A DNA stretch of 64,000 nt from Eretmocerus hayati (GCA_029851415.1 CM056742.1:187655344-187719343); one strand, 5' to 3'; positions 52,296 to 63,437 are shown, numbered from the stretch's first letter. Numbers and translations: made by a program. The notes: a model not told the origin generated them from the letters alone.

Positions 52296-52362
52296 TGTTA
52301 CGGGCGCAAGCTACACAGGCGCCCGCACTTCAAGTGTAACACATATAAAGATAGCCGCATCG
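52296..52362 (+). repeat. Dispersed repeat (relative of 44282-44351), without the tRNA-like part
   Basis: TGTTACGGGCGCAAGCTACA through AACACATATAAAGATAGCCGC matches the block upstream of the tRNA-like unit at 44282-44351. The similarity stops where the tRNA-like part would begin. It ends about 35 bp before the TIR element at 52398. Confidence 0.65.
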
Positions 52363-52397
52363 GAATGAAGCATCCATTCCGGACTTTGCCGGTAACA

Positions 52398-54337
52398 TAT
52401 ATGGGCAATTCTCAGGAACTTTTGATTTTTGTGTTACATGGCTATCGCGAAGTCCTGCATCTCGTCGACTCTGGTTTCATGCTTGGTAAAACTCCGAAGT
52501 TCTTAATTGATAGAAAATCAATATATTTGTGGATTTCTGGGTTGTTCCGAAGGACTCAGAATTATTTATGACCACTACAATCAGAGAAAAACAGGAAAAT
52601 CGATTGTTACTAGCTCGATTTTTTCTTTTATTCTTGGAAGTACTGCCATGACGAACAAGCAATCGTCTCAGCTCCAACGAAATGAGCAAGATTGTACCAT
52701 AAAATATATCTGGAATCAGCCCCACTGATGTGCTGCGAGTAGAAAAAAATATGACGAGTACTTCAAAACGTGTTACCATAATCTTAGGTTTTCTAAATTG
52801 TCGCACCATTTCATTCATAATGTTCATGTCGTGGAAGCAATGCCAATGGCGAAAAGATAATTCAAAATATAATCAAAAACAAAGAATTTGAGCCATCACT
52901 CGTTGATGTGCTGCAATCTACACTCGATTGAGAGCTTGGAGAAAATAATTTCTACCTGCGTGAACTTCTGGATGAAGGTGATTTTTTGGATGGCACATCG
53001 ATGGATCTAATTTTATGGAGCTGGATGTGTTCGTGCACGCTCATTTTGATCAATATTTGGTTGATTTTCGATATGGCAAGCTCATATGTTCATTTTTGCA
53101 CTCGAGACTGTGGAGTAGAGCACACACATTGACTGTAAAGAGTCAATAAGTAAGTCGCGAGTGACATTGACCAGCACTTTGATTAAGTATGTGATGTTCG
53201 CATTGACGTGGTATACATGAAATTCTCAGAATTTTATGTATACCACGATTTATTCGGAGATCTTGACGAAAATACTGCGTCTTTGAAATGAAAGATCATC
53301 GTTAAGAATACGAAGCGGAATCCTAAGAAAAGGAAGCATCAGAATCAAGTTGATTCAAGATTCTTCTAATACGGCAACTCGAAGAGTTTTGAAAGATCAA
53401 GGGGTAATACAAAAACGAAGCCTCAGAAGTGCAGGTAAAGTTTGTGGTCTGAAGATTATGAAGTAAAATTGAAAATGTGTGCTTCACAAATTTGTTCGAG
53501 GAATCATAATTTTTTTATTTTGTGTTATTCATGTTATCTTTGAGAACCTTGATTTCAAGATCATGAGTTGTTCTATGGATGAACTTTAAGGGTTGTTATC
53601 ATTCTTGTTCTCTTATTGTTATGATCTCAAGATTTATGTAGGAATAAAATGTATTTCATCTTTGGTATCTACCGGTTCCTTTCCGAACCCTTGTTCCAGC
53701 TTGTTTGCCACATCTCAAGTATTCGTTATTTTTTTGGCCTGGTATCGGAGATAGGACTCAAGAAGGTACACTCGGGAGCAACCTGAACTGTCCACACGTT
53801 AGCCAACTTAAGACCCTCTCACCTAGGCTATTAGCATGGGAGAGAGACTTTTAAGTTGGCGGCAGTGTGGACAGTTCAGGTTGCTCCCCAGTGTACATGC
53901 TCATTGAAGTTATTTGAAACAATTTCACCAAGCCGATATTTTTTCGAGACACTCGATTAGGGAGAAAATATATTCTAAGAACTTGGAAGACGGACATATG
54001 GTTTATGATGTAGAATATTTTTACTCTCCCATTGGGAAAATAAGTATCTTCTGTGCGGTAATCTGAGCCTCTGATCATTTGAAGTCGTGTCGTCAAACAT
54101 TTTTGTCCGGTTGTGAGTCTTTATGATCCGTTTGGACCAGTGAAGAACTCAAATTTTGGTTTTTGAGCATTCAACGTCCGCCGACGATGCCGTGAGTCGA
54201 AAGTCGTGCACGAACTCGAAATTATCATTCCGAATGATGTATCTCAAGGTGAGCAAAACCTCAGAGGTGTGCTCCAAGTTTGAAAAATAAAATTCCGAAA
54301 CACGAAAAATCAGAAGTTCCTGAGAATAGCCCATATA
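52398..54337. mobile_element. 1.9 kb TIR element without transposase
   Basis: The left end TATATGGGCAATTCTCAGG continues with AACTTTTGATTTTTGTGTT. The reverse complement of the right end is TATATGGGCTATTCTCAGG and continues with AACTTCTGATTTTTCGTGTT. The match covers about 38 bp with three or four differences. The ends sit in CATATATG, so a TA duplication is possible but cannot be told apart from the TIR. The inside has only short frames with no transposase motif, and a nested hairpin at 53766-53896. Confidence 0.65.
53766..53896. repeat. Hairpin element, about 50 bp arms, nested in the 52398-54337 element
   Basis: GTACACTCGGGAGCAACCTG at 53766 and its near-perfect inverse ending at 53896 continue inward through AACTGTCCACAC and GCCAACTTAA. 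Total length is about 131 bp, with a loop of about 20-30 bp. Flanking duplications are not obvious. It could be a very small MITE or a structured RNA gene; I see no promoter. Confidence 0.7.
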
Positions 54338-54695
54338 TGCAACTCAGCCGTTTCGAAAATTTAGAACAGTCAATCTGAATTCCCTAAAATAATATATCTA
54401 TTGGCTGGTACAGTTCGAGGTAATGCTATTTCTCCGATTTCCACACGAATCTTCTCTCTGGCATCTTGAATCAATGATAGTATCATCTATCATTATTTTA
54501 CAATCATAATTATTGTACTACAAAAATATTTCAGGAGCCTCTGACTCATCAAGAACATTCATTAGCAGAACGTGCGGTAGCGATCGATTCAGGCAATAAT
54601 GCCAGTAATAACTTAATACCAGTCAAAAAATTGTCTGTCCGGATCCCGCGTATCGGGTTGCGTACTCTGGTGGACGGAGAAGAGTACAGTGGGTA

Positions 54696-55135
54696 GCTCT
54701 GGTCTGGAATGGTCTGGAATAGTCTGGAACGGCCAATAACGGTCTGGAACGGTCTGGAATAGTCTAGGATGGTTTGGTACGATCTGAAACAGTCTTGAAC
54801 GGCCCGGTGTAATCTGGGAAATTCTAGTGCGGTCTGCGACGGTCCAGTTCTGGAACGGTCTGGAATAGTCAGGAACGGTATAGGACGCTTTGGAAGGGTT
54901 TGGAATGGTCTAGGATGATCTGAGACGGCGTGGGATGGCCTGGAAAGGTTTGAAACGATCTTGAATGTTCCGGTACGGTTTGGGACATTCTGGTACGGTC
55001 TGGTACATAGAACGTTCTGGGGTGGTTTGAAACGGTCCGAAGTGATGTAGGATAATTTGGTACGATCTGAGATAGTCTGGTATGGTCTGGGATATCCTGC
55101 AGCGGTCTGCAACGATCTGGGACGGTCTGGTGTAG
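54696..55135 (+). repeat. 10 bp minisatellite (GGTCTGGAAC type)
   Basis: About 440 bp consist of variants of GGTCTGGAAC, for example GGTCTGGAATGGTCTGGAAT at the start, and later GGTTTGGTAC, GATCTGAGAC and GGTCTGGGAC. Roughly 40 decayed units are present. Ten bases is not a multiple of three, so three units code for ten residues in a cycle. The - strand is open across the whole array, giving a Pro/Arg/Thr/Ser-rich translation. I treat that frame as a by-product of the repeat. Confidence 0.85.
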
Positions 55136-55498
55136 GCTCGGCTGAGCTGACTAAAATAACAGACGTAGCCGTGTAGTTTATGGGTGGAGGCGCAGGAGAC
55201 TTGGTAGCCGGGTAAGTCGATGACTGGGCGGGTGGTTGGATAGGTTGGAGAGATTGGCTCAGGACACATTTTCCTAAATCTTACACAAACATTGATTTGA
55301 GTTTTGTATCGGGAGTTATGGTGATCGATTGTTGTGATATTCCTGAAATTTATATTTCATATTCAGTATCAGATGATAGCAACCATCTTCAGAAATACTA
55401 TCCGGAGTCATCGTTCCGTATTGTGCTAAAACACTGATATGGAGATGAGATGAACCATAGCTAGATTATAAAATGAGATGAGACGTGGCAAATGCTAC
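55136..55498. other. No feature seen
   Basis: Unique-looking sequence between the minisatellite and the palindrome. The last 10 bp repeat-like unit ends near 55135. Confidence 0.5.
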
Positions 55499-56507
55499 TT
55501 AGACTAGGCGAAATCGGCGCCACCGCTGGAAAAATTATTCCCATTGGATTTTTTTGCGGGATCCCCTCCGGAAGACCCTCCTGAATCCAAAAATGCATGT
55601 GGCCAGTCGAAATTCGAATGCAAAATTGTTTAAACTAAAATTGTTTAAACAAATTGTCTGTATAAACTTTTTCGGTCCCAAAGCAAGTTTTTAAGGTTAT
55701 TTGGCCTATTTTAAACAGAAAGTCTCTCTTGTCATTTTTCTCTAAAATCCATTGTTTTTGAGCTATAAGCGTTTCAAAGTTGAAAAAATGCGAAAATTGC
55801 GATTTTCAACGACTGAAAACACTACGAAAAATTCAAAAATCTCATGTGGCCAGAGCGGAAAATTGTTCATTGGGATCTCCTTAACAATATCCAATAGCAA
55901 AAATTCATGTTTCCGGGCGATAACCCTTTGTTTTTTCAATGTTAACAATGGGTAGTTGCGCACGCTATAGCCATAGAGATGCAGCGGTGGCGGGCTGCGC
56001 GTCGTCTGCTTGCTCGTGCCGATATCCTATGCTATAGCGTGCGCAACTACCTATTGTTAACATTGAAAAAACAAAGGGTTATCGCCCGGAAACATGAATT
56101 TTTGCTATTGGATATTGTTAAGGAGATCCCAATGAACAATTTTCCGCTCTGGCCACATGAGATTTTTGAATTTTTCGTAGTGTTTTCAGTCGTTGAAAAT
56201 CGCAATTTTCGCATTTTTTCAACTTTGAAACGCTTATAGCTCAAAAACAATGGATTTTAGAGAAAAATGACAAGAGAGACTTTCTGTTTAAAATAGGCCA
56301 AATAACTTTAAAAACTTGCTTTGGGACCGAAAAAGTTTATACAGACAATTTGTTTAAACAATTTTAGTTTAAACAATTTTGCATTCGAATTTCGACTGGC
56401 CACATGCATTTTTGGATTCAGGAGGGTCTTCCGGAGGGGATCCCGCAAAAAAATCCAATGGGAATAATTTTTCCAGCGGTGGCGCCGATTTCGCCTATAT
56501 AGTCTAA
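55499..56507. mobile_element. Nearly perfect 1 kb palindrome, 470 bp arms
   Basis: The left arm 55499-55971 and right arm 56031-56507 are inverted copies, separated by a 59 bp GC-rich loop. Long stretches match without any change. A 67-codon frame in each arm has the same translation except for its last residue. The arms start TTAGACTA. The right arm has four extra bases (TATA) next to GGCGAAATCGG. The inner stem ends in GCACGCTATAG and its inverse. High identity means recent formation or gene conversion between arms. No transposase. A transcript across it would fold into a hairpin of about 470 bp. Confidence 0.85.
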
Positions 56508-57862
56508 CTTTCGGAGATCGCAAACGTAAGCATAGTTATGAGTCAGTTCAGATGTCAATTTTCTCCATTTTCGGTCGTGCTAGGCTTGATGAATGAACGC
56601 GCGATGACTCTAGGTTTCACGCACACTAAATTTCAAGTACGACAATCGTCTTATGAGATTGAGTATGTTACGAAATTGGACACAATCACGTTACATGAAT
56701 CCAAAGTTATAGAGTGGATCGAATTTTGCTAGACCTCGCAGATGTATTATAATTCAAGTAGATTTATTCAATTCGATCCCCATGAGATTCCAATTTCAAC
56801 TACTTGAACGCGACGGTAGTCAGAAATCGTCGACAATCCGTGATCTAATGGCCTCGTTAAGTTTTCCAAACGGACAAACGAGCGATGCCATTACATCGGA
56901 AATCGAATCTTGCACCGCTTGCTAAAATTGATACCCAGCAAACAGACTGCAAAAGCAGCAGTACGAGTCGATTTTTCGATCATGATATCAAATAAGTACC
57001 AGAATACAGATATTCTCGAAAATCTTTTTTGGAATTCGACAAAAAACAAGATGCGCAGCGAGTATCCATGATGAATCGGCAAAATTTTCGCATCACCGGC
57101 ATCAGCATTCACATAAAATCCAGTAGCCCAGAATCACACGTGCACGTATCTCAAGCCCACAATTTCCACGTACTTCCTACTGCACATTACATATGATACA
57201 TGCAGGCCAGGCATCACATAGGGCTAGATGCAGGAGGCCTCGTTAAAACGAGCTCGCGTCAAATTCAATTTCTTCGCGGCGCGCGAGCTTTGCACACGTT
57301 TTGCGCGCTCTAGTATACACACATATATGCACGGCTGCGTTTCTAGCTTCTACTCTGCAGATGTACTCGCTCGGACGGTTTTCGGATTTCCTTGCTTCGA
57401 CGTGTGTATCCCAGCATCGCATACAAGTATGTACCGCAGAGCAGCTGCTTCTATTGAATTTTTATTGGATTCCGTCGAAGTGGGACGTCGGCGTGGCTTC
57501 CCGTCCAGTCCGTCTCCGACTTTTTTGCTTTCTGCAACTACCCCCCGGGTAGCATCAGTGGCCCTCGAGCTTTACCCGGATGCTCGAGCTTTTTTATCCA
57601 AATCGAAGCTAGGGGCAGATTCTATTGCACAGAGCAGAGCTGCAATTGACGGCGCAGCAATAACGGACACTGCAATTACGCTTGCTCGAGATCCTTTTTG
57701 CTCCTCGCTCTAACCGCCCACTGTGTAGTCGAGGAAAAGAATGACCTTTTTGCAGGGCTCCTGACTGCTGTTATACTTTGGCCGGAGGCTCGCTCTGCTG
57801 ACATTGACGCTCTTATCAATTGGTACTTCATTTGGTTTCCACAGGCCCGGGGAAAACGCAAT
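56508..57862. other. No gene seen
   Basis: 57.2-57.8 kb is CpG-richer. A + strand frame of 161 codons (57228-57713) crosses it, but it has no domain and its composition follows the GC bias. I do not call it a gene. Confidence 0.5.
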
Positions 57863-58018
57863 GGGCCGTGACCCCCGGGGGCCACGGTCCAGAGGTGGGC
57901 CGTGGCCACGGTCCCTGGTGGGCCGTGACCCCCGGGGGCCACAGCCCAGAGGTGGGCCGTGGCCACGGTCCTATGGTGGGCCGTGGTCCCCGGGGGTCAC
58001 GGTCCACCAGTATGCTAC
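57863..58018. repeat. GC-rich minisatellite, 57-58 bp units
   Basis: GGGCCGTGACCCCCGGGGGCC or a close variant starts at 57863, 57920 and 57978, giving two full units and one partial unit. Each unit contains several dyads (GGCCGTGGCCACGGTCC and CCCCCGGGGG), so either strand can fold into stable hairpins. A + strand frame across it repeats GRDPRG and GGPWPRS. The third unit is one base longer in spacing and changes the pattern. The sequence is a strong outlier in GC content against its surroundings. Confidence 0.85.
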
Positions 58019-58237
58019 AAATTCTCTTCGCTCTAAACGGGTCTTCGACTTGCTGGCATCACCAGATTAAATACTAGGATGGATCAAAATTCAATTCACC
58101 TCGCTTCAGTAATATTCTACTGTTGCCCGTTAATAAGAAGTGTATGAGAAGGCTTACGCTGCTTGGCTGAAAGGTGGCATAATCAGGTGGAGGTAGAGCC
58201 TTAAAATTGTAATGAATCAGTGATAAAAATATGTATA
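58019..58237. other. No feature seen
   Basis: Short unique-looking spacer between the GC-rich minisatellite and the MITE that begins at 58238. Confidence 0.5.
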
Positions 58238-59205
58238 AGGTAAGTGTACCCAACTTGCCCCCATTAAGCCATTTTCTTAATAATTTTGGTCTACCTCAAC
58301 AATTTTCAACGTGCTTTAGCTCATTTTAAAGCTTGTTCTAAGATCTTTAGAATGAATCTAAGTACGTTCAAATTCAATCAAACGGAGCCAAGCTGTCTTA
58401 ACTTTTCCAAAAAGTGATTTTTCAGAGTTTACAAAATAACGTACCCAATTTGCCCCCATTTAGCCACTTCCCCAACAACTCTAGTCTACGTCAATATTTT
58501 CCTACGTATTGAAGCTCATTTTGAAGCTAGTTTTAGGACCTTTAAAATGCACTGAGCTATGTCTCGTTTTGATGAAATGGATCCGAACTGTCTCAATTCT
58601 TCAAAAATCAATCATGGAAATCGGCGATAGAGTGTTTTTATCGCCGTACACGCACAGTTGGAGCTTCTCACCGTCCAAAATACTCTTTCCTTCCTATTTT
58701 GGCGTGATAAACACGTTCTGAGTGGTAAGAAAAGTCGTACTGCACGCCCTTTCGAGATAAATATATGGGGGCATGTTAAGTACACTCCGATGTTGGCATC
58801 CTTGTTTACAAATCGTCTCCGTGTTTTGCACATAAATCAGCTCCAGATCCAAATATTGCAATTTTGAGAAATGGATCCTGAAGGTCTTGGAACAAGGTAT
58901 CGAATGCGCTGAGGTACGTTAAGATTGGTTGAACTCAAAGAATTTGGCGCGGATTTGACTGAAGGCGATTCCCTTGGTGCTTTCTTAGCTAAGCAATCAC
59001 GAAAAATAGAAAAATCAGTTTAAATTTTCTGAAGAACGCAGGAATGATTCGGGGTTGACACAAACTACTTAATTTCTCATATTTTAACATAACAAACGTA
59101 AAAAAGAATTGCCCGGGGAACCAAGGAGTGCCCATTCCCAAGATCGGGATATGGGGGCAAGTTGGGTACAGAGCACGTACAGAGGCAAGTTGGGTATACT
59201 CACCT
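58238..59205 (+). mobile_element. TA-flanked MITE, copy B
   Basis: It begins AGGTAAGTGTACCC followed by AACTTGCCCCCAT and ends AAGTTGGGTATACTCACCT. TA flanks both ends (58236-58237 and 59206-59207). It belongs to the same family as 24613-25404. Internal units repeat: AATTTGCCCCCATTTAGCC near 58447 echoes the left end, and GCTTGTTCTAAGATCTTTA near 58329 is echoed by GCTAGTTTTAGGACCTTTA near 58527, a spacing of about 198 bp. So the left side contains two tandem units that each carry the terminal motif. No transposase. Confidence 0.8.
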
Positions 59206-60119
59206 TAGTACCCGTATCTCCTATCACTAGGGCCTTTGATCCACCAGCTCAACAGCGTCATTAGGAGAACAAAACTCAGCAGTTATTCGAAAGCCATAAC
59301 CTTGAAATATGTAGCTAAGAGATCATCATTCGGGTACATAACGGGATACAGGGTGTTCCTTGCTCAGGATGATCAAGGGTTCGTAACGGAATATATTATT
59401 CAATTCCGTTGGATTTTCTTGATTTGAAATAATTATTAGAGCAGTATCACACGGAAAGATTGATACATTTTTTTTCGTTAATACCATGTTGATATAGTAC
59501 AAAATTTTTTTGGTATTTTTTCCAAGACCCCTGTGGTTTCTGGGGCCTATAAAAAGTCCTTCCAGGCCCCTCTTTAGCCTGTTTCCAGAAAATCATAACT
59601 TCGACCAGACTCTACATTTTTAGACGTACCTGGGCGTATTTTCTTCCTTAAGACTAGTACTTCGAAGAAAACAACTGCCCAAGGTCGATACTTGAACCTA
59701 CCAATTTCTAGGAGCTATTTGCTGAGAGAACATTTTAACGATTTTTGGGTTTGCATCAAGGTGATGTAGCTCCCAGTAGACATATGATAATTGACTTCTA
59801 CTAGTGGTCATTTTAAAGGTCTTGAAGAGAGCTACAATTTGACTACTAGTAAAAGTCGATTATCGAACTTTTCATAGGGGTTACAGTCGTTACAAGTTGA
59901 CCAGTTTTGTAAAAATGCCAAACTTTGAGCTGAATTTGAATTAAATCGTTTTTCTTCCTTCGACCCCAAATCTGTGCGAATATGTTTTTTGATACAAATA
60001 CTACCAATCAGAACAATAATCTAGGTGGGATATTGAATTCTCGATTTCATTCAGCCAATTTAAAACACTCTATTTTGATTTTTTGCTCAAAATGACCTCA
60101 CAGGTATGGCTCGCATATG

Positions 60120-60797
60120 CTTCCATCTAGGTGCAAAAACCTGTGTGGGATTACTCTCCAATGTACCCCCAAACGTGTCTGAAAACTCCCGGAGGCGAGC
60201 CTCGAGCTAGATGCGAGCAGGAGATCCTATTTCACGTGTTGAAAATGGAACCGTCGAACATTATTTATCTCTATGACATTATTCCGTCTATTTGGACGCA
60301 GGCGAGTGTTAGTGGGATTTCATTCATTCCAGCTCACAAATGAGATGAGCAGCCAAAAGAGGGATACGAACATGGTTGCCTGACTCAAAATGATCATCTA
60401 AACACGATTTCGGGGTCAGTTTCGTTCCAAGATATTCATAGTTGCTCTCAGACTAGAAAACACTATAGTGATATGTTTTTCGATGGAGTGCCTTCAGACG
60501 ATGAATAAGAACCAAATTGATCATATGAGGACCTGTTTAAATGGTCATTTGGAGTCGGAAGAACATGTTTGTGTAATTGTTTTAGCGGCTCATCTCATTC
60601 GTGAGGCAGAATGAGTGAAGTCCCACTCATACTCGCTTGCGTCCAAATAGACGGAATAATGCCCATATTCAACTCGTAAAATAGAACCTCCTGCTCGCAT
60701 CTAGCTCGAGGCTCGCCTCCGGAAGTTTTCACACATATTTGGGAGTACATTGGAGAGTAATTTCACACAGGATGGTGCACACTAGTTCAGATGGAAG
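60120..60797. mobile_element. 678 bp foldback nested in the left arm, CATATG duplication
   Basis: The ends are CTTCCATCT and AGATGGAAG. Arms of about 230 bp (to about 60345 and from about 60590) are inverted copies with blocks GCATCTAGCTCGAGGCTCGCC and GTCCAAATAGACGGAATAAT. CATATG flanks both sides (60114-60119 and 60798-60803). The right arm of the host element shows the uninterrupted target, CGCATATGAGGGTTTCC (inverted near 61990), so the empty site is visible inside this same window. CATATG is itself a palindrome, so the exact cut could be 4 or 6 bp. No transposase. Confidence 0.85.
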
Positions 60798-62042
60798 CAT
60801 ATGAGAGTTTCCACGGAACTTTTAACTTTTGTGTTACTGCAGTGTTCCAAGAGTATTTTGAACTATTCGGAGTGCGCAGGAGTGGCATTTTATAGTATTT
60901 GGCATCATTCAATATGGACTACATTCTTTTTTGTTGAAACGCATCCTGATTTGTCAATAGCAGACCGCAAAGGATGATTTTTGGGTAGTTTACAAACGTA
61001 CCAACGCGATTTTTTGAATTGATAAGGCTGTAACTAAAATACCTATGCCTCAACTACTTCGGTGGAATGATATATCCATCTACTAATCTCATATTTTGAG
61101 AAAATCTTTGATTCAGAGGTGTGCGCTGATTTGGCTATGATATTAACTCTCATTCATCGATGTAACTGAGTTTTGTGGGAAAACTTTTTCTGGCTATTGT
61201 TTACGAAATTGATGGAATACCTTGTGCAAAACGGAAAATTTAGCAATGAGTTTTCAAAGTTAAAAAGAAGACGAATCGAATCCCGTTTGGTTTGTGAGTG
61301 TGCGTTGATCCGGACAAATTTTATAAAGCTTCAAAGCTCATAAAGTTATCGCGCCACTGGCTCTCAAAACGGTCATTTTTTGATGGCATACTCAGGAAAC
61401 GTAAAGCACAGGATTGGAATGTTGTGCTCTTTTTTCTTCATCGCAAAAGGGATATAACCGCACTGTTTTGAGTTGCAATTGTCGATCGGTATTTCTGTGA
61501 GAAGCTGAGGACAAATATTTGAATCCGGATGGTAAGCTAAATAAGCCGCTAAATGTGATGGTATCGCGATTTTCTTGATTTTTACATAGTATACGGCTGA
61601 AAAATGAACAAAATAACACCACAGTGTATTCTAGAAATTGAAATGAGACTCATAGCTCTTGACTCGATTTTGGAAATTTACATCGAATTTCGGAGAAATC
61701 AATGATGAAATTCATCTTAAAGTCAAGTCAGGCAAAATATAATCCGTATCGATCGTCTAGACAATGTTTTGAATCGAATTTGTTCGATTGAAGTTGATTC
61801 ACGAATGTTTCAAGTGTGAAATTCCTTACAATTCGTTCTGAACCAGATACCTCGGTTTGGAAGAGAGTGGCACCACTTTTTTCACATGTTTTCGAGGTAT
61901 AAGAATCACATGAAACCCATTTTAAACGTGTGCGATGAGAAAATTTTTTTTTTATTTTAGAGGGTCAATAGTCAAATGTTCCATGGAAACCCTCATATGC
62001 GAGCCATACCCGTGAGGTCATTTTGAGCAAAAAGTCAAAATA

Positions 62043-62281
62043 GAGTGTTTTAAATTGGCTAAAATCGAGAATTCAATATCCCACCCAGATTATTGTTCTG
62101 ATTGATATTATTTGTATCAAATACATATTCACACAGATGTGGGGTCAAAGGAAGAAAAACCAGAGTGTTTTAAATTGGCTGAATAAAATCGAGAATTCAA
62201 TATCCGACCCAGATTATTGTTCTGATTGATATTATTTGTATCAAAAAACATATTCGCACAGATGTGGGGTCAAAGGAAGAA
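62043..62281 (+). repeat. 120 bp tandem duplication in the right arm
   Basis: GAGTGTTTTAAATTGGCT starts one copy at 62043 and a second at 62163. Each runs through CCAGATTATTGTTCTGATTG and CAGATGTGGGGTCAAAGGAA. The left arm (about 59950-60080) has one copy only. So the duplication arose after the two arms had formed. Confidence 0.85.
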
Positions 62282-63437
62282 ATTCAAATTCAGCTCAAAG
62301 TTTGGCATTTTTACAAAACTGGTCAACTTGTAACGACTGTAACCCCTATACAAAGTTCGATAATCGACTTTTACTAGTAGTCGAATTGTAGCTTTCTTCA
62401 AGAACCTTAAAATGACCACTGGTAAAAGTCAATTATTATATGTCTGGTGGGAGCTACATCACTTTGAAGCTAGCCCGAAAATCGTTAAAATCTTCTCTCA
62501 GCAAATAGCTCCTAGTAATTGGTAGGTTCAAGTATCGACCTTGCGCAATTCTCTTCTTCAAAGTACTAGTCTCAAGGAAGAAAGTACGAGGGGCCTGGAA
62601 GGACTTTTTATAGGCCCCAGAGCCAACAGGGGCCTTAGAAAAAATCCCAAAAAATTTTTTTTGTACTATATCAACATGGTATTAACGAGAAAAAAATTTT
62701 TTGGGATTCTTTCCAGACCCCCCTGGTGCCGGGATTCGATGAAATGCTCCGAAATGTCCCATATTCAGATTAACGAGGACTTTATGCCCCGGCAGTGACA
62801 CATTAATCGGTTGACTTTTCTCGGAATGAAAAATCAAAGAAAATTTCGTCCTTTTTCGCCTTTTTTGCCAATTTCAGTGACTTATATGATAGATAAAAAG
62901 ATGAACTTTGTTTCAAATATTTAGAAAATTTCATTGTCTACAACATGGTGTTACATAGAACAATCGAAATTCCAAGACAGAAGAGCCACAAGCAGAAAAT
63001 GCGAAAAAATGCAAAATCGCGCAGTATCTGATGATTCTAATTTTTTGCACAGGCCAAAAATATTCGAGAATATCGATACTTGTGCGCAAGTTCATATATA
63101 TTCCAAAAAGTCGAAAAATACACCTCAAAATCTTTGGGAGTGAGACTTAAGGCTGGCACATTTTCGACACCCAAAGATCAATATTTCCATGTGATATGGC
63201 TCTAATAATTATTTCAAATCAAGAAAATCCAACGATATTGGAAATATATTCCGTTACAAAACCTTGATCATCCTGAGCAAGGAACGCCCCGTATCCCATT
63301 ATATACCCGAATGATTATCTCTTAGCTACATATTTCAAGGTTATGGCGTTCGAACACCTGCTGAGTTTTGTTCTCCTAATGATGCTGTTGAGCTGGTGGA
63401 TCTATTAAGACCCTAGTGATAGGAGATATGGGTAGTA

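Larger units (their letters stand above)
59206..63437. mobile_element. 4.2 kb foldback element, arms of about 1 kb or more
   Basis: The outer ends share TACCC, then ATCTCCTATCACTAGGG, on the left (from 59206) and inverted on the right (to 63437). Matching blocks then follow inward: CTCAACAGC, ATATGTAGCTAAGAGAT, GGAATATATT, the GGGGCCTATAAAAAGTCCTTC block (left 59539, right about 62600), CTTTTACTAGTAGTC, and TGAATTTGAAT next to CAAACTTTGAGCT. The arms end near 60833 and 61964, around a 1.1 kb loop. The left arm is split by a second foldback (60120-60797), and the right arm carries a 120 bp tandem duplication. No coding domain in arms or loop. Confidence 0.8.

Noticed and set aside
54549..55112. 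187-codon minus-strand frame
   Set aside because: It coincides with the decayed 10 bp minisatellite. Its composition simply follows the repeat, and there is no domain or start context.
55752..56250. Two identical 67-codon genes in opposite orientation
   Set aside because: They are the same arm sequence of the palindrome read on each strand. The frame is short, has no domain and is explained by arm duplication.
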